Both the position numbers and the translations under genes were made by a program. Shown piece by piece: positions 35,475 to 42,678 of a stretch of DNA of 64,000 bases. Location: the NCBI GenBank assembly GCA_026129905.1, contig JAHCHE010000007.1, forward strand, positions 1-64,000, written 5' to 3'. Source of the stretch: Bryobacteraceae bacterium. Lineage in GTDB: Bacteria > Acidobacteriota > Terriglobia > Bryobacterales > Bryobacteraceae. Below the pieces are notes generated by a model that was given only the letters and a program-made list of their open reading frames with translations, had not been told where the DNA came from and searched no databases. The first letter of the stretch is position 1; each line of letters opens with the position of its first letter.

Positions 35475-36207
35475 GGACGCTATCCAGGCAGCTTCGGAAG
35501 GCCCGCGCCTCCTCGTGTTCCGAGCGCAGAAAATCGGGCGGCGAGGCCATTACCGCCAGCCGGCCCTGCCACAGCAGGCCGATGCGCGTACCCACCGCCA
35601 GCGCTTCACCGATATCGTGCGTGACGAACAGCGCCGCTTTGCGGAAGCGCGTCCGCGCGTCCAGGAACTGTCGCTGCGCCTCGAGCCTCGTCACCGGGTC
35701 GAGCGCTCCGAACGGCTCGTCGAACAGGAGCAAGTCCGGATCCGCCGCCAGCGCCCGCGCCACCCCCGCCCGCTGCCGCTCTCCTCCCGACAGCTCGCGA
35801 GGATACCGTGCGGCGTACGCATCGGGCGGCAGTCCAAGCGCGAGCAGCAGCTCATCCACGCGCGCCGCGATCCGCGCGCGGTCCCACTGTAGCAGTCCGG
35901 GAACCAGGCCGACGTTCGCGCCAACCGTCAGGTGAGGAAACAGCCCGACCTCCTGGATGACGTAGCCGATCCGGCGGCGGAGTTCAATCGGGTCCCACGC
36001 GGTGGTGGCGCGCCCTTCGACGATCACCTCGCCCGAATCCGGCAGCAGCAGCGCATTCACCAGTTTGAGCGCCGTCGTCTTGCCGGAGCCGCTGCGCCCC
36101 AGCAGGACCAGCGTCTCGCCGGGCATGAGTTCGAATTCGACTTCGCGCAAAACCGGGCGTCCGCCGATGGAGCACGAAACGTTGCGGAAAGCGACCAGCG
36201 GCGTCAT
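35467..36207 (-). CDS. ABC transporter ATPase, OpuA/ProV-like without CBS domains
   Basis: 246 residues. It has Walker A LLGRSGSGKTTALKL, the Q-loop YVIQEVGLFPHLTV, signature YPRELSGGERQRAGVARAL, Walker B LLLFDEPFGALD and the switch His in LFVTHDIGEA. The tail ends just after the ABC core, lacking the two CBS domains that ProV/OpuAA use for osmotic or nucleotide sensing, so regulation must differ from osmoprotectant importers. It starts 15 bases after the egtD stop, which binds the transporter to the ergothioneine genes as one transcription unit. Confidence 0.92.
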   Translation of the reverse strand: MTPLVAFRNVSCSIGGRPVLREVEFELMPGETLVLLGRSGSGKTTALKLVNALLLPDSGEVIVEGRATTAWDPIELRRRIGYVIQEVGLFPHLTVGANVGLVPGLLQWDRARIAARVDELLLALGLPPDAYAARYPRELSGGERQRAGVARALAADPDLLLFDEPFGALDPVTRLEAQRQFLDARTRFRKAALFVTHDIGEALAVGTRIGLLWQGRLAVMASPPDFLRSEHEEARAFRSCLDSVHE

Positions 36208-36222
36208 GGCTTGGCGACGGCT

Positions 36223-37212
36223 TCAGCCGGCGATCCAGAGATTTTCCGCGAACGGCCACTCCGCGTCAACCCATTGCCGTGTAGAGCGGAAGCCCGCCCC
36301 GGCCGCCATTTGCGCGAGTTCCTCCAAAGCGTACTTGTGAGACGCTTCCGTCCAGATCGTCTCGTCCGCGCGCATCCGGCAAACGAAACCGGCCTCAGGT
36401 ATGCGCACGGTCTGATCGCGCACCGAGACCAGATGCATCTCGACGCGCCGCAACCCGCGGTTGTACCGCGCCTGATGGCGAAACGCCCGGAGATCGAAGT
36501 CGGAACCCAGTTCACGATTGATGCGGCCGAGCAGGTTGAGGTTGAAGGCCGCTGTAACTCCCGTCGGATCGTCATAGCCCTCAATCAGGACCTCGGCCGC
36601 TTTTTCTAAGTCGACGCCTAACAGCAGCGCGTCGCCGGGTGAAAGGAGACGCCGGACGTCCTTTAGAAAATCGTCGGCTTGATAGCGATCGAAGTTACCG
36701 ATGTTACTTCCGAGAAACAGAAGCAGAAGCGGCCCCGCGCCGTCTCGCCGGTTCACGGCCTGCCGGAGGCCGTCCAGGTACGAGTCCTCAAACCCGGTTA
36801 CGTCCGCGACGTCCTCCAGGTCGCGCCGGCACCGTTCCAGCGCGGCCCGGGACACGTCGATCGGCAGATACTGGGGCCGGCCTCGGGCGGCGAACGCCTC
36901 CAACACGTAGCGCGTCTTCCGGCCGCTCCCGCTGCCGAGTTCGGCAATGGTCCGGCACTGCGGAAGGTAACCGGGAAGATCGCCGGAGAGGTGTCTTATC
37001 AGACGTTCATCCGCCCGAGTTACTCCGTACTCCGGCAAGTAAGTAATCGCCTCAAATAGCGCCGATCCTAAGTCGTCGTAAAGATACTTCGACGGAAGCT
37101 CTTTCTGCCCAGGCCGGCTTAAGCCCGCCCGCACATCCCGAGCGAAAGCCGAATGGAGCGCTTCCGCGCCCGCGCCGTTCGAGCCGATAGCCGCGCCCGC
37201 GGTTTTGATCAT
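36223..37212 (-). CDS. egtD: L-histidine N-alpha-methyltransferase EgtD
   Basis: 329 residues from the ATG at 37212, which has a strong GGAGGAG ribosome site five bases upstream. EgtD trimethylates histidine with three SAM to give hercynine, the first step of ergothioneine synthesis. Family landmarks are KELPSKYLYDDLGSALFEAI (37-56), the TRADERLI motif, SAM site ELGSGSGRKT at 91-100, PIDVSRAALE, LLLFLGSNIGNFDRYQ and the C-terminal EASHKYALEEL. The length matches mycobacterial EgtD (about 320). It is the second gene of the operon, 20 bases after egtB and 15 bases before the ABC ATPase. Confidence 0.95.
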   Translation of the reverse strand: MIKTAGAAIGSNGAGAEALHSAFARDVRAGLSRPGQKELPSKYLYDDLGSALFEAITYLPEYGVTRADERLIRHLSGDLPGYLPQCRTIAELGSGSGRKTRYVLEAFAARGRPQYLPIDVSRAALERCRRDLEDVADVTGFEDSYLDGLRQAVNRRDGAGPLLLLFLGSNIGNFDRYQADDFLKDVRRLLSPGDALLLGVDLEKAAEVLIEGYDDPTGVTAAFNLNLLGRINRELGSDFDLRAFRHQARYNRGLRRVEMHLVSVRDQTVRIPEAGFVCRMRADETIWTEASHKYALEELAQMAAGAGFRSTRQWVDAEWPFAENLWIAG

Positions 37213-37232
37213 TTCTCCTCCTGTCGCCGCGA

Positions 37233-38462
37233 TTACTCGACGCACCGAAATCCGGCGTACGCGTGACGGTATTCCTTCCGGAACCAGTTCCGGAACGAGC
37301 GGCGCAGCAGCTTACTCGCGGTTCTCGCCGAAGCCCCCTTCAGCACGAAGTGATCCTCGTCGAAGAAAGGCGCCGAATACCCGGGATAGAAGTCGAACGG
37401 CCGGAACCCCGGTAGCGGCCGAAACGAGTCGCGCGTCCATTCCCACCCGTTCCCGAGCATTTGCGACGCGCCAAAGGCGCTATCGCCGGCCGGATGAGCG
37501 TCTACCGGCAGCGGGTCCCAGGCGTGGAAGTCGAAATTGCCGCGCGAGGGGTCCGGCGCTTCCGCCCCCCAGGGAAACGCCCGCTCCGGGCCGTCCGGCG
37601 TTCCATAAGCCGCGCGGTGATATTGCGCTTCGGTTGGGAGGCTTTTGCCCGCCCAGGCCGCGTACGCGCTTGCCTGGACGTGCGTGACGTACGCCGGCCA
37701 GTTCAGCGGCAGCGGAATCACGCCGAACATGGTCCGCAGCTTCCACTCGCCGCCCTCCGGTTTCCAGAAGTGCGGGGTGGGACCGCCGTCGCCGACGAAC
37801 CGGAGGTACTCGCCGTTGGTTACCTTGTAGCGCCCGACGGAGAAACCCGGCGTTTTGATTTTCGTCTCGTCGAACTCGTTGTCCCAGCCGAAGCCGCTCT
37901 CGCGCGGTTGGCCAAGCGTGGCGATCCCCGGCGGTATCTCGCAATAGCGCGTCTCGGGCGGCGGCCCGGACGGCGCAACAGAAACGGCCGGTCTTGTTTT
38001 GGCGCTCGCGGGCAGATCGTGGAGCAGGTACGACAGCGTTTCCGCATGCATCAGCCGGTGCTCGATCGCGACATGGGCCATCTCGGCCGGCGCCTCTTCG
38101 ATCAGAGCGTCGATTCTCTCTCGCGCGCGCCGGTTATACCTTGATACCTCTTCAACCGAAGGCCACTCGTCAGATCGGTCCTGAGGCAATCCGGACGCGT
38201 CGGGATCGATGCCGAAGGCAAACAGCCGGTCGAAATCCGCGTGAAACGACGGGCGATCGAGGGCGTGCCGGCCGATCAGGTTCCAGTCGAACGCCTCGAC
38301 GTGGCCAAGGTAGAAAATCAGGCGGTGACGCTCCGGCGCCGGGCGTTCGTACAGCGCATCGGGCCGTACAAGGCGAAAGAGTTCGTCGGTCCTGCCTCGA
38401 GCATGCGAGAGTTGAAGTTTGAGCGGCGCGCGTAACTGTGGTTCCGTAAGCGTGGCTTGCAT
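37233..38462 (-). CDS. egtB: Ergothioneine sulfoxide synthase EgtB
   Basis: 409 residues from the ATG at 38462, with GGAGG 11 bases upstream. It has an N-terminal DinB-like domain with the three iron ligands: H54 in YLGHVEAFDW, and H135 and H139 in IEHRLMHAETL, the usual HX3HXE. A C-terminal formylglycine-enzyme-like domain follows, with AWAGKSLPTEAQYHRAAYG, GNGWEWTRDSFRPLPGF and YAGFRCVE. EgtB couples hercynine and a thiol (gamma-glutamylcysteine or cysteine) with O2. No egtC (glutaminase) or egtA is adjacent, which fits the cysteine-using EgtB described from the acidobacterium Chloracidobacterium. No egtE C-S lyase is seen in the window. SenA (selenoneine) homology cannot be excluded, but no senB is present. 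Confidence 0.93.
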   Translation of the reverse strand: MQATLTEPQLRAPLKLQLSHARGRTDELFRLVRPDALYERPAPERHRLIFYLGHVEAFDWNLIGRHALDRPSFHADFDRLFAFGIDPDASGLPQDRSDEWPSVEEVSRYNRRARERIDALIEEAPAEMAHVAIEHRLMHAETLSYLLHDLPASAKTRPAVSVAPSGPPPETRYCEIPPGIATLGQPRESGFGWDNEFDETKIKTPGFSVGRYKVTNGEYLRFVGDGGPTPHFWKPEGGEWKLRTMFGVIPLPLNWPAYVTHVQASAYAAWAGKSLPTEAQYHRAAYGTPDGPERAFPWGAEAPDPSRGNFDFHAWDPLPVDAHPAGDSAFGASQMLGNGWEWTRDSFRPLPGFRPFDFYPGYSAPFFDEDHFVLKGASARTASKLLRRSFRNWFRKEYRHAYAGFRCVE

Positions 38463-38512
38463 CCGTATTTCCCCTCCAGTCTGAGATGACCCTCGCACTA
38501 AGCGAATTGGCC

Positions 38513-38518
38513 TTTATA
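38513..38518 (-). promoter_or_regulatory. -10 box for the egtB operon
   Basis: In the 59-base gap between the GT9 gene and egtB the minus strand has TATAAA at 38518-38513. This predicts a transcript start near 38506 and a 44-base leader carrying the egtB ribosome site. A convincing -35 is missing. If real, the egt-ABC operon is separate from GT9 upstream. Confidence 0.4.
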
Positions 38519-38521
38519 ACC

Positions 38522-39604
38522 TCAGAATGGCACAATTTTGCCGGAACTCCCATTCTTCAATTCAGAAGCCGGCTGCGTCCGGCGTTGCGCCAGCGTCGAG
38601 AAAACCGCTTCCCACGCGTCATCCACGCCGATCGCGCGGATGTGCGCGCCCTCGGGATCGTCCCTGTAGGCATGGTGCGACAGGGGCCGCATTTTCTGAA
38701 TGACGACATGACCGGCGCCCCACGGGCCGGTGCGTTCCGGCTGCGTCGGGCCGAATAGCGCGACTACCGGCGTCCCCAACGCGGCCGCGACGTGCATCGG
38801 GCCGCTGTCGCCGGTCACCATCAGCCGCGACCGCCGGTAAAGACACAGCGCCTCGTCCAACGTGAGCCTGCCGGTGAGATCGGTGGCCGTTCCCGGGGCC
38901 AGCATTCGCATGAGTTCCGCCGCCTGCTGTTCCTCTCCGGGACCTCCCGTGACAATCATCGGAACGTCGGCCTCTTTTCGAATACGCTCCATCAGCCGGG
39001 CGTATCGTTCCAGCGGCCAGCGCTTCGACTTCCAGGCGGCAAACGGATTGATCGCGACGAAGCCTTCCGCCGGAACTCCGGCTGACTGCAGGATGGCGCG
39101 GAGCGCGTCATCGTCTTCCGGTGAAACGAACACCTCCGGATCGGGATCGTCCACCGGAATGCCGGCAGCCGCGGCCACGGCAACGCAGACGCGAACCGCG
39201 TGCTGGTTCAGATCCGGTAGAACCGCGTGTTGCCAGCCCGGGCGGTTATCTCCCCGTCCCGCCTTGACTCGGGCGCCGCAAGCGTATATCCACACGGCGC
39301 TCTTTCTATTCCCCTGGAAATCGATCGCCAGATCGATCCGGCGTCGCATGAAATCCAGCCGCAACCGCGCGTAGGTTCGGAGCAGGGAAAGCGCCCTCGC
39401 ATCCCGTACCGGAGCTTCGATCAAGGAATCGACATGCGGATTGTTCCGGACGACCGCCGCGAACCGCTTCTCCACCGCCATGAGAATTTCCGCTCGCGGG
39501 AAGCGCCGCCGAATCGCTTTCAGGCACGGCGTCGCGTGGACGACATCGCCCATCGAGCTGAGCTTGACGGCCAGCACCCGCCGGACGCTCGCGGGATCGA
39601 GCAT
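38522..39604 (-). CDS. GT9 glycosyltransferase, LPS heptosyltransferase-like
   Basis: 360 residues with the GT-B layout of ADP-heptose:LPS heptosyltransferases. The N-terminal fold is VLAVKLSSMGDVVHATPCLKA (GD-x2 region), then IDLAIDFQGNRKSAVW. The C-terminal nucleotide domain contains FVAINPFAAWKSKRWPLERY and VTGDSGPMHVAAALGTPVVA, followed by LFGPTQPERTGPWG. It adds a heptose or related sugar to the core of an outer-membrane glycolipid. It begins 9 bases after the stop of the TIGR03437 protein gene on the same strand. Acceptor and donor are uncertain. Confidence 0.88.
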   Translation of the reverse strand: MLDPASVRRVLAVKLSSMGDVVHATPCLKAIRRRFPRAEILMAVEKRFAAVVRNNPHVDSLIEAPVRDARALSLLRTYARLRLDFMRRRIDLAIDFQGNRKSAVWIYACGARVKAGRGDNRPGWQHAVLPDLNQHAVRVCVAVAAAAGIPVDDPDPEVFVSPEDDDALRAILQSAGVPAEGFVAINPFAAWKSKRWPLERYARLMERIRKEADVPMIVTGGPGEEQQAAELMRMLAPGTATDLTGRLTLDEALCLYRRSRLMVTGDSGPMHVAAALGTPVVALFGPTQPERTGPWGAGHVVIQKMRPLSHHAYRDDPEGAHIRAIGVDDAWEAVFSTLAQRRTQPASELKNGSSGKIVPF

Positions 39605-39613
39605 ACGCAGGGG

Positions 39614-40963
39614 CTATTCGCTGCGCACCGGAATCGTGGCTGGCTCGGCCGTTCGCACGCCGCCGATCTCGATCGAGACCGGAACGTCACCGGGGCCGAC
39701 CCCAGCGGGAACCCGCACGTTGAACTGATAGAGGCCGCTGATCGACTGCGGCGCCAGGCCGGCGTACAAGATGTCCGACGCCGCGAGCGTGACGCCGCCG
39801 ATCGTGATGCGGTAAGGCTCGCGCAGCACGGCGTTTGCCGGAGGGATTTCACCGTCCTCATATGCGGGCTCGGTGGGGCCGAAGCCTGTTCCATAGAGGC
39901 TGATGATGTCTCCGGACCGCGCCGGGCGTCCTGCCGGATGCACCGAGGGATCCGCGACGGGAATGTTCGCGCCGCCGAACACGGCGGCGATACTCGTGCT
40001 CGGCAGGAACATGAAAAACGCCGGCGAAAACTCCGCGAAAGTGATCGTGGCCACGTCGCTGCGGAGTTCGTTCGGCAGTCCCGGGTTGAGTATCACCCGC
40101 ACCGGCAGCGGCCCTGGGGGCGTCACCGCCGGCGCCTGCGCATTGATCTGGTCCGTCTGCACGTAAACCAGCGGAGCGCGCCTGCCGCCGATCTCGACCG
40201 CCACGCAGCCGAGCATGGTCGGGAACCTGCCGTCGACAAAATCGGAAAGCGTGATCCCGCGCTTGATGCCGCCCACCTGGAAGTCCATGCCCAGCAGGCT
40301 GACCATCGCGTTAGCCGAGCCGCCGGGACGGAACGACGCGCCGTTCACCAGCGTCCGCAACTGCGGCGGTCGTGGCAGCGAGCAGGCCCCCTCGTTCGAC
40401 AGGACCAGCCGCGTCGTGTAGACCCGGTCGCCCTCGTCGGAGTTCAGCGGGTGTCCGGCGGCCACGCCGGCGGCGTACAGCGCGATGTCGCCCACGTCGT
40501 CTCCCGGCGCCGTCCACTCCACCGCCCACGCGCCGCGTTCCGGAATGCTGTCCTGCGTCGATTCGGGCCGGTGCGTGGCGAACTCGACGCCGCCGTTGCA
40601 CGGGGCCTCGCCGGACGGATCGCACCACACCCTGACCTGGCTCGTGGAGTTAAACGTACCGGCCTGCCGGCGTTCGTCGTTCGCCAGCCGCGCGGTTAGC
40701 TGGAAGCCCCAGCGCCTCCCTTCCGGATGCGCGACGCTGACCAGGATCGTCTGCCGCACGCCGGGGCGGTAGTTCTGCGTCTCGATGCGAATCGATCCGC
40801 GCGCATCGGAGTTCGCCGCTCCGAAACTGGCGTGGCACCCTGTGGCGCAAGTTTGGCCGCCGTCCGCGGGAACGCCCGTGCGGCGAATCGGGACGCTGTC
40901 GAGATGGGCCATCACCACCAAAGGTGGAATCGCCACGGTGATAGCGATCACGGTCTTTCTCAT
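39614..40963 (-). CDS. Secreted TIGR03437-type protein with N-terminal CX3CH motif
   Basis: 449 residues with a signal peptide (VIAITVAIPPLVVMA). Directly after it comes GGQTCATGCHASFGAANSDA, a cysteine-histidine motif at the start of a Reeler/choice-of-anchor-like beta domain (about 30-185) that also holds a disulfide-like pair (VWCDPSGEAPCNGG). The C-terminal 240 residues are the acidobacterial TIGR03437 fold: LRTLVNGASFRPGGSANAMV, VYVQTDQINAQAPA, GDIISLYGTGFGPTEPAYED, ILYAGLAPQSISGLYQFNV. The fold is abundant on secreted acidobacterial proteins and has no known activity. CX3CH is not a standard heme c motif (CX2CH), so heme binding should not be assumed. Confidence 0.85.
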   Translation of the reverse strand: MRKTVIAITVAIPPLVVMAHLDSVPIRRTGVPADGGQTCATGCHASFGAANSDARGSIRIETQNYRPGVRQTILVSVAHPEGRRWGFQLTARLANDERRQAGTFNSTSQVRVWCDPSGEAPCNGGVEFATHRPESTQDSIPERGAWAVEWTAPGDDVGDIALYAAGVAAGHPLNSDEGDRVYTTRLVLSNEGACSLPRPPQLRTLVNGASFRPGGSANAMVSLLGMDFQVGGIKRGITLSDFVDGRFPTMLGCVAVEIGGRRAPLVYVQTDQINAQAPAVTPPGPLPVRVILNPGLPNELRSDVATITFAEFSPAFFMFLPSTSIAAVFGGANIPVADPSVHPAGRPARSGDIISLYGTGFGPTEPAYEDGEIPPANAVLREPYRITIGGVTLAASDILYAGLAPQSISGLYQFNVRVPAGVGPGDVPVSIEIGGVRTAEPATIPVRSE

Positions 40964-41008
40964 GCCGCCAACCTTCTCCCCATTCTAGCCGCGGCGCGAA
41001 GGCTCGAC

Positions 41009-41025
41009 TATGATTTGAATGGAGG
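41009..41025 (+). promoter_or_regulatory. -10 box and ribosome site deciding the GH20 start
   Basis: TATGAT at 41009-41014 predicts transcription from about 41020. The ATG at 41019 would then lie at or before the transcript start. GGAGG at 41021-41025 sits 8 bases before a TTG at 41034, which is therefore the better start codon. Confidence 0.45.
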
Positions 41026-41033
41026 CTTATCCA

Positions 41034-42674
41034 TTGACAAGACGCATTCATCTCATGCTCGTTACACTCCTGGCCGCCGGTGGCTGTTCGCGGCAGCCAT
41101 CCGGTTCCCCCGGCGCCGAATCCACTGCCGCGGCGATTATTCCTAAACCTGTCGCCGTCGAATCCAGGAGCGGGACGTTTGAGTTCAACCGCGACACGAA
41201 GATCGTCGCCCAGCCGGCGGCCGCATCGGAAGCGCGCCTGCTCGCCGGGGCTCTGCGCGTGGCAACCGGCTTTCCGTTTGATGTGGTCGAAGCGGATAAA
41301 GGCGCCGAGAACGCGGTTTTCCTGGGGCTCGATCCGGCGCTGACGCGGCTTGGAACCGAGGGCTACATTCTCGAGGTGACGCCTCGCCAGGTCACGATTC
41401 AGGCGCCTACCGCCGCCGGCGCATTCTACGGCGCGCAGAGTCTGCGCCAGTTGCTACCCGCGGCGGCGTTTTCCTCGACGCCGCAAGAAGGCGCCGCCTG
41501 GAGCGTCGCTTGCGTGCGCATTGAAGACTACCCCCGCTTCCAGTGGCGCGGCGCGCTGTTAGACGTCGCCCGCCACTTCATGCCCAAAGAGACCGTGCTG
41601 AAGTTCATCGACGCGCTGGCGATACAGAAGATGAATCGCCTTCAACTCCATCTCACCGACGACCAGGGCTGGCGCATTGAGATCAAGAAGTACCCCAAGC
41701 TGACCGAGATCGGCTCCAAGCGAAAGGAGACGCGGGTCGGCCTGGAAAATGAAAAGCGCGGCTTCGACGGCAAGCCGCACGGCGGCTTCTATTCGCAGGC
41801 CGATATACGCGAGATGGTGAAGTACGCCGAGGAGCGTCACGTCACGTTGGTGCCGGAAATCGAAATGCCAGGCCACGCGCAAGCGGCGATCGCGGCGTAT
41901 CCGGAACTCGGCAACACGGGCGAGAAACTCGAAGTGAGCACGATGTGGGGCGTCCACAAGAACGTGTTCAACGCCAACGAAAGCACCATCAAGTTCCTGC
42001 AGGACGTGCTTACCGAGGTGCTCGACCTGTTCCCCAGCCAGTTCATCCATGTCGGCGGCGACGAGGTGCCGCTCGACCAGTGGAAGGCAAGCAAACAGGC
42101 CCAGGCCCGAATGAAGGAACTCGGGCTAAAAGAAGAAGTCCAGTTACACGGCTATATCATCCGCCGCATGGACGATTTTCTCCGGAGCAAAGGCCGGCGG
42201 CTGGTCGGCTGGGACGAGATCCTGGAAGGAGGCGTCGATCAGACCGCCGTGGTGATGTCGTGGCGCGGCTCGAAAGGCGGGATTACGGCGGCCAAGGCCG
42301 GGCACGACGTGATCATGGCCCCCAACACGCACACCTATTTCGACTACTACCAGGCGAAAGGCCCCGATGAACCGCTGGCCATCGGCGGCTTTGTGCCGCT
42401 CGAAATGGTCTACGGATTCGATCCGATCCCCAGTGAGTTCAGCCCCGCCGAAGCCGGGCGCATTCTCGGCGCGCAAGGACAACTCTGGACCGAGTACATC
42501 GCCACGCAGGACTACCTGGAGTACATGGCCTTCCCTCGGTTAACGGCGTTGGCCGAAGTCGCCTGGACGCCTGCTGAGCGGAAAGACTACCAGGATTTCA
42601 CGGCGCGCCTCCGCGAGCACGAGAAGCGGCTGGACAACCTCGGCGTGAAATACCGCCCGAGCGCCGGCCGCTGA
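41034..42674 (+). CDS. Beta-N-acetylhexosaminidase lipoprotein, GH20
   Basis: 546 residues if the TTG at 41034 is used; the ATG at 41019 would add five. The N-terminus TRRIHLMLVTLLAAGGCSR is a lipoprotein signal with the Cys of AGGC as anchor. A GH20b N-terminal domain (about 40-150) precedes the barrel: ALLDVARHFMPKETVLKFID, LQLHLTDDQGWRIEI, VPEIEMPGHAQAAIAAYPEL and the catalytic Asp-Glu pair in FIHVGGDEVPLDQW. The enzyme releases N-acetylhexosamine from chitooligosaccharides, glycans or peptidoglycan fragments by substrate-assisted catalysis at the cell surface or periplasm. It ends four bases from the convergent Nramp-like gene. Confidence 0.92.
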   Translation: MTRRIHLMLVTLLAAGGCSRQPSGSPGAESTAAAIIPKPVAVESRSGTFEFNRDTKIVAQPAAASEARLLAGALRVATGFPFDVVEADKGAENAVFLGLDPALTRLGTEGYILEVTPRQVTIQAPTAAGAFYGAQSLRQLLPAAAFSSTPQEGAAWSVACVRIEDYPRFQWRGALLDVARHFMPKETVLKFIDALAIQKMNRLQLHLTDDQGWRIEIKKYPKLTEIGSKRKETRVGLENEKRGFDGKPHGGFYSQADIREMVKYAEERHVTLVPEIEMPGHAQAAIAAYPELGNTGEKLEVSTMWGVHKNVFNANESTIKFLQDVLTEVLDLFPSQFIHVGGDEVPLDQWKASKQAQARMKELGLKEEVQLHGYIIRRMDDFLRSKGRRLVGWDEILEGGVDQTAVVMSWRGSKGGITAAKAGHDVIMAPNTHTYFDYYQAKGPDEPLAIGGFVPLEMVYGFDPIPSEFSPAEAGRILGAQGQLWTEYIATQDYLEYMAFPRLTALAEVAWTPAERKDYQDFTARLREHEKRLDNLGVKYRPSAGR

Positions 42675-42678
42675 GCGG

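Noticed and set aside
34018-36207. Calling the ABC genes simply an osmoprotectant (opu/pro) importer
   Set aside because: The family match is real, but the missing CBS domains and the unbroken operon with egtB-egtD make a plain osmoprotectant label misleading. The ligand is left open.
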